This document shows positions 34,437-42,956 of a stretch of 49,439 bases of DNA, piece by piece. This DNA comes from Myxococcota bacterium (lineage in GTDB: Bacteria > Myxococcota_A > UBA9160 > UBA4427), in contig JAPYTP010000018.1 of NCBI GenBank assembly GCA_029941885.1, positions 1-49,439 on the forward strand. Direction: 5' to 3'. Positions within the stretch are counted from its first letter, which is position 1. Each line of letters opens with the position of its first letter. The position numbers were made by a program, and so were the translations under genes. The notes under the pieces were generated by a model that was not told the origin of the DNA, made no database searches, and worked only from the letters and a program-made list of their open reading frames with translations.

Positions 34437-35502
34437 TCGGGTCTTCGTGCGCGCGCGACGCATGTCAGCGATCCTCTATGGCGTCGGCGCTCGGGCCCAT
34501 CGCGCGTGGATGAAGCGGGGTGAACCTGCGCGGGGACGCCTCGCCTGCGCCGTTGTGAGTGTGGGAGGGATGACCGTCGGGGGCGCGGGGAAGACCCCGG
34601 TGGCCGCCCGCATTGCTCTGGGACTCTCGAGACGAGGCTGGCGCGTCGCGCTGGCGAGTCGCGGCTATCGCGGCCGTTCACGGGACCCGGTGCGGGTCGT
34701 CTCGGACGGCTCCCGCATCCGGACGAGCATCGAAGAAGCCGGCGACGAGTCCCTGGTATTGGCCGCGCACGCGCCGGGGGTGCCGGTCATGGTCGGTCGT
34801 GATCGGCGAATCGTCGGACACCATGCGGTGTCGGCCTTCGATGCCCAGATACTCGTACTCGACGACGGATTCCAACACCATCGACTGCCCCGCGATCTCG
34901 ACATCGTGTGCGTCGACGGCATCGCTGGCTTCGGAAATCGAAGGGTTCTGCCCGCCGGTCCACTTCGGGAGCCACTCTCGGCACTCCGTAGTGCGGATTG
35001 GCTCTGCCTCGTGGATGGTGCTGGCGAGGGGACGAAAGGAGCGGAGATCGAAGCGGGGGATGCGATCGGGCTGGAGGTGATGCGCGCGTCTCGATGCCCC
35101 GTCGACCTGGTTCGAATCGATCAAGGGGAGCGTCGACCGGTCGAATCTCTAAAGGGGATGCGTGTCGGGCTGCTCGCCGGCATCGCACGTCCGGCATCTC
35201 TGCGCGAGACGCTCGCGGGCCTCGGCGCCGACGTCGCGGCTGAGCGCACTTTCCCCGATCACCACGCCTATCGCGCCGCCGACTGCCTGGAACTCGATGA
35301 GTCGATGGATCTCTGGGTGACGACGGAGAAGGATGCGCTCAAGATCCTGCCCGAGTGGGTCAAGGGTATCTCGCTCTTCGCGCTGCGGATCGAGGCCGAG
35401 ATCGAGCAGGAGGCAAGAGTGCTCGGTCGCCTCGAGTCGCGGCTGCGAGAAGCGGGACGGCTCCCGCGATCGCCCGACGTCATCGCCGACGCGGAATCCT
35501 GA
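34417..35502 (+). CDS. lpxK: Tetraacyldisaccharide 4'-kinase LpxK
   Basis: LpxK phosphorylates the lipid A precursor at the 4' position on the inner membrane. The 361-residue product carries the P-loop VGGMTVGGAGKTP, the downstream SRGYRGR segment, LDDGFQHHRL and the C-terminal TEKDALK motif. The GTG start lies in the end of waaA (20-base overlap). Its last 23 bases overlap the 3' end of the convergent kinase gene. Confidence 0.93.
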   Translation: MALRPPDRVFVRARRMSAILYGVGARAHRAWMKRGEPARGRLACAVVSVGGMTVGGAGKTPVAARIALGLSRRGWRVALASRGYRGRSRDPVRVVSDGSRIRTSIEEAGDESLVLAAHAPGVPVMVGRDRRIVGHHAVSAFDAQILVLDDGFQHHRLPRDLDIVCVDGIAGFGNRRVLPAGPLREPLSALRSADWLCLVDGAGEGTKGAEIEAGDAIGLEVMRASRCPVDLVRIDQGERRPVESLKGMRVGLLAGIARPASLRETLAGLGADVAAERTFPDHHAYRAADCLELDESMDLWVTTEKDALKILPEWVKGISLFALRIEAEIEQEARVLGRLESRLREAGRLPRSPDVIADAES

Positions 35503-36364
35503 GGGCACGGCCCAGCCTCCAGGCGAGTCGATGGCGCGCGATGCGACGAGTCTCGAGGGACATGCTGTCGAGCATCGCCCGCCGCAGCTCCCGGTCGCCT
35601 TCGCAGTAGCGCGCGAGCACGCGAGCGCGCAGGCGGCCCGGGATTCTAGGCGCTAGTCCGCTCTTTTCGATCGAGCGGGCGAGGCGCATCCATTCCCGCA
35701 TGCGATCGGCAGGAGTCAGGCGATCGACTATTCGCGTTCGATCGAGATCGATGAGCCAGCAGCGGGGCGGCGAGGGCGGTGCGCCTGCATGCGACACTTC
35801 GAAGAGCAGATTTCCTAGGTGGAGGTCCCCATGGAGCGCACCCGCGTCGTGGAGTCGGCGAAGGGTCGTTGCGAGTGCCTCACCGACGGCCCGGAGCGAG
35901 GCGGCATCCGATCGGGACTCGAGCAGGTCGGCTCCGTCAATTGCTCGTGGCAGATCTCGGATTGCCAACGACGTTCGCCAGAAGAGTCCACGTCGTCGAC
36001 CGATCGCGAAGATCGGCTCCGGCAGGGATACCCCGCGCGATCGCAGTTGGAGCCATGTTTCGAACTCTCGAATACCTCGCCCCGGGCCACAGAACCGGTC
36101 GCCGAGCAGGGGCGCCAGCCAGCCACCATGACGGCCTGGTCGCAGACGGATTGTCTCGCCCCATATCGCGTCCTCGAGCAGATGGTTCTCGCCACGGCCG
36201 CCCGGTATGCGACGCGTCGAGGCGTGGAGAGCATCGAAGGCTTCGGCGTCGACGAGGCCACTCCGCCGCGTGCGTTCTTCGTGGCCGGGAGCCGCCCAGA
36301 GGCGGAACCCCCGGGCGCGGATCTCGACGGCCTCGATCGAAGAGGTCACTCGGGGCTCGAGCAC
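35480..36364 (-). CDS. Kdo kinase KdkA / WaaP-like lipopolysaccharide kinase
   Basis: Eukaryotic-like kinase fold of the LPS kinase family (KdkA phosphorylates Kdo; WaaP phosphorylates core heptose). The 294-residue protein has the catalytic loop LHGDLHLGNLLF and a DLD metal motif in CWLIDLDRTRI, with REFETWLQLRSRG and LATTLRRLHDAGA around it. GTG is the start (complement of 36362-36364); no good ribosome site is seen, so the start may be further in. It is the only minus-strand gene in the LPS region, convergent with lpxK (23-base overlap) and divergent from the heptosyltransferase gene, so it probably has its own promoter in 36365-36493. Confidence 0.8.
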   Translation of the reverse strand: MLEPRVTSSIEAVEIRARGFRLWAAPGHEERTRRSGLVDAEAFDALHASTRRIPGGRGENHLLEDAIWGETIRLRPGRHGGWLAPLLGDRFCGPGRGIREFETWLQLRSRGVSLPEPIFAIGRRRGLFWRTSLAIRDLPRAIDGADLLESRSDAASLRAVGEALATTLRRLHDAGALHGDLHLGNLLFEVSHAGAPPSPPRCWLIDLDRTRIVDRLTPADRMREWMRLARSIEKSGLAPRIPGRLRARVLARYCEGDRELRRAMLDSMSLETRRIARHRLAWRLGRALRIPRRR

Positions 36365-36493
36365 GAGAGGGTGCGCACGATTCGCATGCTCCGTATCCTA
36401 TCGGTAGGGCCAAGACGGGGCGAGGTGTCCCTCGAGATCCGCTCGATTGTTCCGATACTCGTGCGCATCCGCCCGATTCGATCGAACCCACCC

Positions 36494-37753
36494 ATGAGCC
36501 AGCTTCCGCCCCATCTGTCTTCCTCCGGATCGGAAGCCCCAGGCTCGGATCGCGGAGCCGTTGACGGAACCCCGGCCTCTGCGGCTCGTGCGCGCGTGCG
36601 CACGCCGCCGGTGGCGGACCGTGTCCTGATTCTTCGACTCGGGGCGATGGGGGACGTGATCCGTACCCTGCCCGCGGTGGGGGCGATCCGATCGCTCTAC
36701 CCAGGGGCACATCTCAGTTGGCTGGTCGAACCGGCATCCGCGGGCGTTGTCGATGCCTCGGGACTCGTGGACGAGACCCTGATCTTTCCTCGAGCGGATC
36801 TCATGGAAGCACTTCGCGAGGTGGATGGACTCTCTTTTGCACGGGGGCTCGGTGGATTCCTGCGTACGCTTCGACAGAGGCGCTTCGAGCTGACCGTCGA
36901 TTTCCATGGACTCCTCAAGAGTGGGTTGATCGCACGGCTTTCCGGTGCTCCCGTTCGGCTCGGTTTCGCAGCGCCCGCCGCTCGCGAATTTTCCTCGCTC
37001 TTTGCCAATCGGATCGTCGCCCTCCCAACCGCTCCGCTGTCCCGCTTCGATCGAAACGCCGCGCTCGTACGCGCGCTCGCCCCGGGCGTCGTGATTCCCG
37101 AACGGCCGCTACTCAAACCGTCGGCCCTCGCGGAGGCACGGCTCACCGCTCGCTTGCGCGCTTCCGGACGGGAGCGCGGTAGCGGCTTCGCACTGGTCCA
37201 TCCGGGCAGCAGCGCCGGCGCCCACTACAAACGTTATGCGCCGGAAGCCTGGGCGTCGGTCGCGAAGCACCTGTCTGCACGGGGCATCGAAGTCTGGGTC
37301 GCTGCGGGTCCGAATCGGCACGAGCGGAATCTCTCGGAGCAGATCGTCCGCCTGGCGGAGGGGGCCGTCATCCTGGCGCCGGAAACTCGATCCTTCGATG
37401 ACCTGCTCGCCCTGCAGGCCCGGGCGGGGGTCATTATTGCCTGCGACTCCGGCCCGCTGCACGCGGCCTCGCTCGCGGGGACTCCGGTCGTCCAGCTCCT
37501 GGGGCCGACGCATCCGATCGAGAACGAACCCTGGAGAGCGAGCCCGGCGCGGCGGCTCCACGTACCGTTGGCATGCAGCCCCTGTCGTCGCGGCTGTGCA
37601 GATCCCGCTTGTATGCGCGCAATTCCGTCTGAAGCTGTGGCCGACACAGCACGCGATCTGCTGGCCTCGCTCGGGATCGCCGGACCCCCGGCTCCCGGGA
37701 TTCGGATGACCGGTCCCGCGAACGGGTCGACCCCCGGCGAGTTGCTCGAATGA
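36494..37753 (+). CDS. waaC: Glycosyltransferase family 9, heptosyltransferase I-like
   Basis: GT9 enzymes transfer L-glycero-D-manno-heptose to Kdo-lipid A. After a low-complexity 35-residue N-terminal tail, the 419-residue product starts its domain with VLILRLGAMGDVIRTLPAV, then DFHGLLKSG, LVHPGSSAGAHYKRY and the acceptor/donor region ACDSGPLHAASLAGTPVVQLLGPTHP. This order fits WaaC better than O-antigen GT9s, but the specificity is inferred. ATG 36494 is the most likely start; a start at a later codon closer to VLILRL is possible. The gene overlaps waaF by four bases. Confidence 0.8.
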   Translation: MSQLPPHLSSSGSEAPGSDRGAVDGTPASAARARVRTPPVADRVLILRLGAMGDVIRTLPAVGAIRSLYPGAHLSWLVEPASAGVVDASGLVDETLIFPRADLMEALREVDGLSFARGLGGFLRTLRQRRFELTVDFHGLLKSGLIARLSGAPVRLGFAAPAAREFSSLFANRIVALPTAPLSRFDRNAALVRALAPGVVIPERPLLKPSALAEARLTARLRASGRERGSGFALVHPGSSAGAHYKRYAPEAWASVAKHLSARGIEVWVAAGPNRHERNLSEQIVRLAEGAVILAPETRSFDDLLALQARAGVIIACDSGPLHAASLAGTPVVQLLGPTHPIENEPWRASPARRLHVPLACSPCRRGCADPACMRAIPSEAVADTARDLLASLGIAGPPAPGIRMTGPANGSTPGELLE

Positions 37754-38874
37754 ATTCGAAGGACGCGACCGGAGACGTCGAACGAATCCTCGTCCGCTGC
37801 CCGAATTGGCTCGGAGACGTCGTCATGGCGACGCCGGGGCTGCGCGCGCTCCGTGCACGTTTTCCGGACGCGAAGATCGTGGGCCATCTGCCGGAGGCGC
37901 TGATCCCGCTCCTCGAGGGAAGCGGCCTGTGCGACGAACTCTGGCCGCTGGATTCTCGGCTCCGGAGGCTTGCGGGTTGGCGGTCGGATCGGGCTCGGAT
38001 CGCCGAGGCTCGATTCGATCTCGGCGTGGTGATCCCGGAATCGATCTCTTCGGCGCTGCTGATGCGATTGGGCCGGGTCGGCCGGGTGACGGGATTCGCG
38101 CGAGACCCGCTCCGCCGTGCGTTGCTCCATCGGGAGGTGGTCGCTCCTTCGGATTGGGGTCGTCGCCGCTGGGTGTCGAAAGAGCGCTTCGTCCTGACCT
38201 TGGTGGACGCGCTGGGTGTCGAGGGGAAGGGTCTTCGGTTGACCCTCGCCGTCACGTCCGAGGAAGAGGCCCGCCTCGCGACGGCGCTCGCGGGAGCGGG
38301 AACGACGCGCGCCGAATTCGATCGCGATCGGCCGATCGTGATCGCTCCGGGGGCGAGCTACGGGGACGCGAAATGCTGGCCCGCCGAGTCGTACGCCGCG
38401 CTCGCAGACCGCCTGGGTGAGCAGGGCGCGACGGTCGTCGTGCTCGGCGCACCGGGCGAGCACGAGCGAGTCGCGGCGGTTCGTCGGGCGATGAGATCCG
38501 AGCCGATTGTGCTCGACGGGACCCTCGATATCGGTGCCCTCAAGGCGCTGCTTTCCGGCGCGCGTGCGCTCGTAGCGAACGATTCCGGAACGCGACACAT
38601 CGCAGCCGCTTTCCAGACTCCCAGCGTGATCTTCTTCGGACCGACCTCGGTTGCGAAAACGGGAGACAACCTCTCCGCGATCGAGGTGCTCGAGACCGAA
38701 CACGATTGCCGTCCCTGTTATCGCCGCACCTGCCCGATCGACCATCGTTGCCTGCGTTCGATCGATGTCGACCGGGCCGATGCGGCGACCGGGCGGGCGC
38801 TCGCCCGCGCGGGGGGGCAGCGAGATCTCGTCGATTCGGCGCGGCGTTCCGCCCTCGGCGGAGCCAGCCGATGA
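37750..38874 (+). CDS. waaF: Lipopolysaccharide heptosyltransferase II
   Basis: Adds the second heptose of the inner core. 374 residues, with the WaaF-type N-terminus ILVRCPNWLGDVVMATP, the central VIAPGASYGDAKCWPAESYA block, and VANDSGTRHIAAAFQTPSVI followed by FFGPTS and the Cys-rich CRPCYRRTCPIDHRC near the end. The GDAKCWP motif distinguishes WaaF from WaaC. ATG start; the stop overlaps the next ATG. Confidence 0.9.
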   Translation: MNSKDATGDVERILVRCPNWLGDVVMATPGLRALRARFPDAKIVGHLPEALIPLLEGSGLCDELWPLDSRLRRLAGWRSDRARIAEARFDLGVVIPESISSALLMRLGRVGRVTGFARDPLRRALLHREVVAPSDWGRRRWVSKERFVLTLVDALGVEGKGLRLTLAVTSEEEARLATALAGAGTTRAEFDRDRPIVIAPGASYGDAKCWPAESYAALADRLGEQGATVVVLGAPGEHERVAAVRRAMRSEPIVLDGTLDIGALKALLSGARALVANDSGTRHIAAAFQTPSVIFFGPTSVAKTGDNLSAIEVLETEHDCRPCYRRTCPIDHRCLRSIDVDRADAATGRALARAGGQRDLVDSARRSALGGASR

Positions 38875-39866
38875 TCGACCTGACGATCGTCATCCCGAGC
38901 TACGAGGCTGAGGAATGTCTTCGGGAATGCCTCGACGCGATTCACGACGCGCAGCGGGCGCATCCCGGACTCGAGCTCGACGTCATCGTGGTCGACAACG
39001 GCTCCCGCGACGAGAGTGTCGCCCGAGTCCGCGAGTCGGTCCTCGCCCCGCGACTGATTGCTTGGGTACGCAATCGGGGGTTCGCCGCGGCGGTGAATGC
39101 GGGAATGCGCATTCGCCGTGGACGGCATGTCCTGCTCTTGAACAGCGATGTTCGCGTCGGACCGGATCTGCTCTCGAGGGGCGTCGCGATCCTCGACAGC
39201 TCGAGTGAGATCGGGATTCTCGGCCCGGCTCTCTTCCATCCCGATGGACGACCCCAACGTTCGGTTCACGCGCTGCCTGGACTCCAGACAGAGTTCATTC
39301 CCGAGGTCTTGATGCGATGGTTTCGGCCGGCCGGCTTCGTCTCGCGGACGCGAAGCGGAGGAATGGCGGCGGCTCTACGGGATGTGGAGGCGGTTCGCGG
39401 AGCGGCCTTCTTCATTCGCGGTGAATTGCTCGAGAAGGTCGGACTCTTTGACGAGGGCTATTTCTTCTTTCTCGAAGAGACGGACTATTGCGCCCGCGTT
39501 CGCGCGTCCGGGGCCCGGGTCGCCTATTCGGACACGCTTCGGGCGGACCACCGCCTCGGGTCCAGCAGCAAGCGGCGCGCGCCGCTCGCGACGCGGATCG
39601 AATTTCACCGCTCGTTGTATCGATTTCTGGCGCGCTGGCGGAGCCCCCGCAGTGCCCGAATCGCTCGCGTCTGGCGGCTGATTCGAAATGCTCTCGGGGT
39701 TCCCGTGCTGGCAGCGCTGGGGATCTTTTTTGCGCCCGCGCGAGCACGGGCGGCGGAGCGCGGCGGGCTCCTGCTGTGGCATCTTCGGGGCTGTCCGTTG
39801 GAGCCGACCCTTGCAGAGGGTCTGCTGCGGTCGGGGGCGGAGCGCGCAGCGCGGGATCGCGGGTGA
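38871..39866 (+). CDS. Glycosyltransferase family 2 (rhamnosyltransferase-like)
   Basis: 331-residue GT-A enzyme: DLTIVIPSYEAEECL, VVDNGSRDESVARV, RNRGFAAAVNAGM, the metal-binding region LLNSDVRVGPD (xDxD-like), and GLFDEGYFFFLEETDYCARV, as in WsbD/RfbF-type rhamnosyltransferases. A hydrophobic segment near the C-terminus (VPVLAALGIFFAP) may anchor it to the membrane. It lies between waaF and the heptose kinase in a chain of 4-base overlaps, so it probably decorates the LPS core. Sugar and acceptor are unknown. Confidence 0.85.
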   Translation: MIDLTIVIPSYEAEECLRECLDAIHDAQRAHPGLELDVIVVDNGSRDESVARVRESVLAPRLIAWVRNRGFAAAVNAGMRIRRGRHVLLLNSDVRVGPDLLSRGVAILDSSSEIGILGPALFHPDGRPQRSVHALPGLQTEFIPEVLMRWFRPAGFVSRTRSGGMAAALRDVEAVRGAAFFIRGELLEKVGLFDEGYFFFLEETDYCARVRASGARVAYSDTLRADHRLGSSSKRRAPLATRIEFHRSLYRFLARWRSPRSARIARVWRLIRNALGVPVLAALGIFFAPARARAAERGGLLLWHLRGCPLEPTLAEGLLRSGAERAARDRG

Positions 39867-39907
39867 TGCCACGAAGCGTTCGATTCGCCGAGACGAGAGG
39901 GGGGAGC

Positions 39908-40975
39908 GTGCTCCGAGAGAGCGCAGTCGATCGAGACAGACTCGAAGCCATCATCGGGGGATGGGCGGGTTTGCGGATGCTCGTCGTGGGGGACGTACTC
40001 TTGGACGAGTACCGGGTCGGCGATGTCGATCGTGTGAGTCCAGAGGCCCCGGTGCCCGTCGTCCGTGTGCGCCGGGCCGAGACCGCACTCGGCGGAGCCG
40101 GAAATGTGGCTCGGAATGTCGTGTCGCTCGGGGCCCGAGCCGAGCTCGTTGGGGTCGTGGGGCGGGATCCGGAGGCTCTGGTTCTGCGCGGTCTGGTCGA
40201 AGGACTCGGTATGGAAGCGGGCGGGCTCGTCGAGTGCCTGGACCGGCCGACCTGTCACAAGCTTCGCGTCATCGCGCGCTCGCAGCAGATGCTGCGTCTC
40301 GACCGCGAAGACGACGCGGAACTCGGGCCCGAACCGACACGCCGGGTTCGCGTCGCGATCGAGGCGCGGCTCGATGACTGCGATGGGGTGATCCTCGCGG
40401 ACTACGACAAGGGACTCTTCGCGGACGGATTGGCCCGCTGGACGATCGAACGCGCCCGCCAGCGCGGCTTGCGGGTCGTCGCCGATCCGAAGACCGCTCT
40501 TCGTCGCTTTCGGGGTGCCTCTCTCGTGAAACCGAATCTCATGGAGGCCAGGCGTTTCGTCTTCGGCAAGCCCCGCCGAGGCGGCGTCGAGATCGAGGGT
40601 TTCGAGGCCCGTCGCAGTCTGCTCGAAAAGCTGCGAGAAGAGCTGGGGGGCGGTGAGGTCGTTGTGACCCGCGGCGCCTCGGGGATGACGGGGCTCGGAG
40701 CGACGGGAGAGGCCTTCGATGTGCCGACGCGTCCGCTCGAGGTGTACGACGTACAGGGCGCCGGGGACACCGCGGTCGCGGTGCTGGCGCTCGGTCGCGT
40801 CGCGGGCGCGTCACTGGCCGAGGCCTGTATCGTCGCGAACGCGGCGGCGGCAGTCGTGGTCGACAAGGTTGGGACCGCGGCGGTCGAGCCGCAGGAGCTT
40901 TGCGAGCGACTGCCCGAGGCACTCGATGCCTGGCAGCATCAAACCGAACTGGGCGGGGCCAAGGAGGAAGCGTGA
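39908..40975 (+). CDS. rfaE1: D-glycero-beta-D-manno-heptose-7-phosphate kinase
   Basis: PfkB-family kinase making heptose 1,7-bisphosphate for ADP-heptose. 355 residues: LVVGDVLLDEYRVG, EAPVPVVRVRRAETALGGAGN, ILADYDKGLF, VVADPK, VKPNLMEAR and the catalytic VQGAGDTAVAVLA. It has no C-terminal adenylyltransferase domain, so it is the RfaE1 (HldA-type) form and a separate HldC is needed elsewhere. GTG 39908 has GAGGGGGG a few bases upstream; ATG 39866, overlapping the previous stop, is the alternative and adds 14 residues. The end overlaps yicC. Confidence 0.93.
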   Translation: MLRESAVDRDRLEAIIGGWAGLRMLVVGDVLLDEYRVGDVDRVSPEAPVPVVRVRRAETALGGAGNVARNVVSLGARAELVGVVGRDPEALVLRGLVEGLGMEAGGLVECLDRPTCHKLRVIARSQQMLRLDREDDAELGPEPTRRVRVAIEARLDDCDGVILADYDKGLFADGLARWTIERARQRGLRVVADPKTALRRFRGASLVKPNLMEARRFVFGKPRRGGVEIEGFEARRSLLEKLREELGGGEVVVTRGASGMTGLGATGEAFDVPTRPLEVYDVQGAGDTAVAVLALGRVAGASLAEACIVANAAAAVVVDKVGTAAVEPQELCERLPEALDAWQHQTELGGAKEEA

Positions 40976-41859
40976 TACATAGCATGACCGGATTCGGTCG
41001 ATCGGCGTGCGAGGTCGATGGAATCGGACTTGAGGTCGAGGCGCGCAGCGTCAACCATCGACATCTCGATCTACGCATTCGACTGCCACGGGTACTGGCG
41101 GATCAGGAGAGGAGACTGAAGCAACGTGTTCAGGCCGCATTGTCACGCGGCAAGGTCGATGTCACCGTGAGCCTCGTGATGGGCTCGGCGGAGTCGATGC
41201 TCGAGATCGATGAGACGATCGCGGCGCAATATGTCGAAGCCTCGCGAAGCTTGCGTGAACGACATGGGCTGACCGACGAGCTCGCGGTGTCCTCGCTTCT
41301 CTCGCTTCCGGGGGTGACACGGCTCATCGAGACCGAGGCCGACCCGGAGACGCTTCTCGAACCCCTCGACCGGGCCCTCGACGAGGCGATCGCCGCCCTG
41401 ATCGCGATGCGCGTAGCGGAAGGCGCGAGTCTCGCGGCCGAATTCGACGGGCGGCTCGCGCATGTCGTCGAGCTCTCGGATCGCTTCGCAGCACGCTCCG
41501 AGGAAGTCGTACGGGTGGCGAGGCAGCGGCTTCAGAAGCGGGCGGAACAGATCAAGAGCGACGTCGGACTCCTCGACGAGGCACGTCTCCATCAGGAGAT
41601 CGTGATCGCCGCTGATCGGCTGGACATCACCGAGGAACTCGTTCGCCTTCGGAGCCATGTCGAGCAGTTCCGTGACACGCTCGCATCGGCCGCCGCCGAT
41701 TCGCCCGTCGGACGACGTCTGGATTTCCTGCTCCAGGAACTCGGGCGAGAGGCGAATACGGTCGGGTCAAAAGCAAGCGACGCCCCGCTCGCCCAGGACG
41801 TCATCGAGCTCAAGACCGAACTCGAGAGGATTCGCGAACAGGTGCAGAACGTTGAGTAG
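40972..41859 (+). CDS. yicC: YicC-family endoribonuclease
   Basis: YicC proteins are RNases implicated in sRNA turnover. The 295-residue product begins [16 protein letters not shown], with [14 protein letters not shown], and ends with [25 protein letters not shown] and the [17 protein letters not shown] helix, all family hallmarks. GTG 40972 follows AAGGAGGAA and overlaps the kinase stop. The ELGREANT block and the yicC-remA-gmk order are typical. Confidence 0.94.
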   Translation: MIHSMTGFGRSACEVDGIGLEVEARSVNHRHLDLRIRLPRVLADQERRLKQRVQAALSRGKVDVTVSLVMGSAESMLEIDETIAAQYVEASRSLRERHGLTDELAVSSLLSLPGVTRLIETEADPETLLEPLDRALDEAIAALIAMRVAEGASLAAEFDGRLAHVVELSDRFAARSEEVVRVARQRLQKRAEQIKSDVGLLDEARLHQEIVIAADRLDITEELVRLRSHVEQFRDTLASAAADSPVGRRLDFLLQELGREANTVGSKASDAPLAQDVIELKTELERIREQVQNVE

Positions 41860-41929
41860 TGCCGGATCCCGAAGCGTCGATGCCGGGAGCGTGTCGACGC
41901 GCGATCGACACGTCGCGGTCGCGCCGACG

Positions 41930-42181
41930 ATGGTCAACATCGGCTACGGGAATCTCGTGACCGCCGCGCGTGTGATCGCGATCGTCTCTCCGAGTTCATC
42001 ACCGATGCGGCGTCTGCGTGAGGAGGCGGGCCAGCGAGGCAAGCTCGTGGACGCGACGGAGGGACGCCGCACGCGATCGATCGTCGTGACGGACAGCGAT
42101 CACGTGATCCTGTCGGCGATCACTCCGGAGACGATCGCGACGCGGCTTGCGCCTGATTTCGATGGTGAGGGAGGGGAGTGA
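41930..42181 (+). CDS. remA: RemA-family (DUF370) regulator
   Basis: RemA is a ring-forming DNA-binding regulator (biofilm matrix genes in Bacillus). The 83-residue domain starts [20 protein letters not shown], contains [27 protein letters not shown] and [17 protein letters not shown] use ATG 41930, which places the domain at the N-terminus; no strong ribosome site is visible there, and TTG 41852 (overlapping the yicC stop) or GTG 41891 in the same frame would add 26 or 13 residues. It overlaps gmk by four bases. Many genomes outside Firmicutes keep remA before gmk; its role there is less clear. Confidence 0.85.
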   Translation: MVNIGYGNLVTAARVIAIVSPSSSPMRRLREEAGQRGKLVDATEGRRTRSIVVTDSDHVILSAITPETIATRLAPDFDGEGGE

Positions 42182-42840
42182 GCGCCCCGCGGAATGAAGA
42201 GGGGCAGGGTCATGTCTTCGTGATCGCCGCTCCGTCGGGGACCGGCAAGACCACGATCTGTCGGCGGATCCTCGAGGAAGACGAGGGATTGGAGATATCC
42301 GTCTCCCACACGACACGTTCACCGCGAGGCGGAGAGGAGGACGGTGTCCACTACCATTTCGTGAGCGGAAAGAGCTTTCGGGCGCTCGCCGTGTCGGACG
42401 GATTCCTCGAACATGCGGAATACGGCGGCAATGCCTACGGCACCAGCTGGAGCGCGATCGAAGTTCCGCTCGAATCGGGACGAGATGTCGTGCTCGAAAT
42501 CGAGGTTCAGGGGGCCGCCCAAGTCCGTGAACGTCGCCCCGACGCCTGTCTGGTCTTTCTGCTTCCACCGAGTCTCGAGAGTCTCGAAGAGCGACTTCGA
42601 GGACGCGGAACAGACGAGGAGTCGGTGATCGAGCGGCGAATGGCGCTCGTCGATCGTGAACTCGCCGCGGCCAAGATATTCGACTTCGCCATCGTGAACG
42701 ATGATCTGGAGACTGCGGTCCAGCAGGTTCTCGAAGTGGTCGCGGCGGTTCGCGCGGGACGAGAGGACACGATCGAGGGCGTCTACGGCCAGTCCGGCGT
42801 CCTCACGCGTTGGAATCGACAGATCAACGCCCAGGGGTGA
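42178..42840 (+). CDS. gmk: Guanylate kinase
   Basis: Converts GMP to GDP. 220 residues with the P-loop APSGTGKTT, the GMP-binding [21 protein letters not shown], the [15 protein letters not shown] block, and [18 protein letters not shown] 42178 is preceded by GGAGGGGA. A short ~20-residue C-terminal tail goes beyond the usual end. rpoZ, which often follows gmk, is not present in the 116 bases before the (p)ppGpp synthetase gene. Confidence 0.95.
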   Translation: MSAPRNEEGQGHVFVIAAPSGTGKTTICRRILEEDEGLEISVSHTTRSPRGGEEDGVHYHFVSGKSFRALAVSDGFLEHAEYGGNAYGTSWSAIEVPLESGRDVVLEIEVQGAAQVRERRPDACLVFLLPPSLESLEERLRGRGTDEESVIERRMALVDRELAAAKIFDFAIVNDDLETAVQQVLEVVAAVRAGREDTIEGVYGQSGVLTRWNRQINAQG

Positions 42841-42884
42841 CGCCGTCGCTCGGCGCGTGGCCCGCGCCCGAGGCGAAGCGGGAT

Positions 42885-42913
42885 TTGCCGGGTTTGGGTG
42901 CCGCGGGTACCAT
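42885..42913 (+). promoter_or_regulatory. Candidate sigma-70 promoter of the (p)ppGpp synthetase gene
   Basis: TTGCCG (42885-42890) and TACCAT (42908-42913), each 4 of 6 to consensus, are 17 bases apart. The predicted transcript would start some 37 bases before the ATG at 42957, in an AT-richer patch (ATTAATCAAGGTTTTTTG), which contrasts with the GC-rich surroundings. Confidence 0.45.
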
Positions 42914-42956
42914 GCGTAGTCAACTCCCCGATTAATCAAGGTTTTTTGCCCGCTCC

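Noticed and set aside
42100..42309. Small minus-strand frame over the remA-gmk junction
   Set aside because: Overlaps two well-supported genes and has no start signal.
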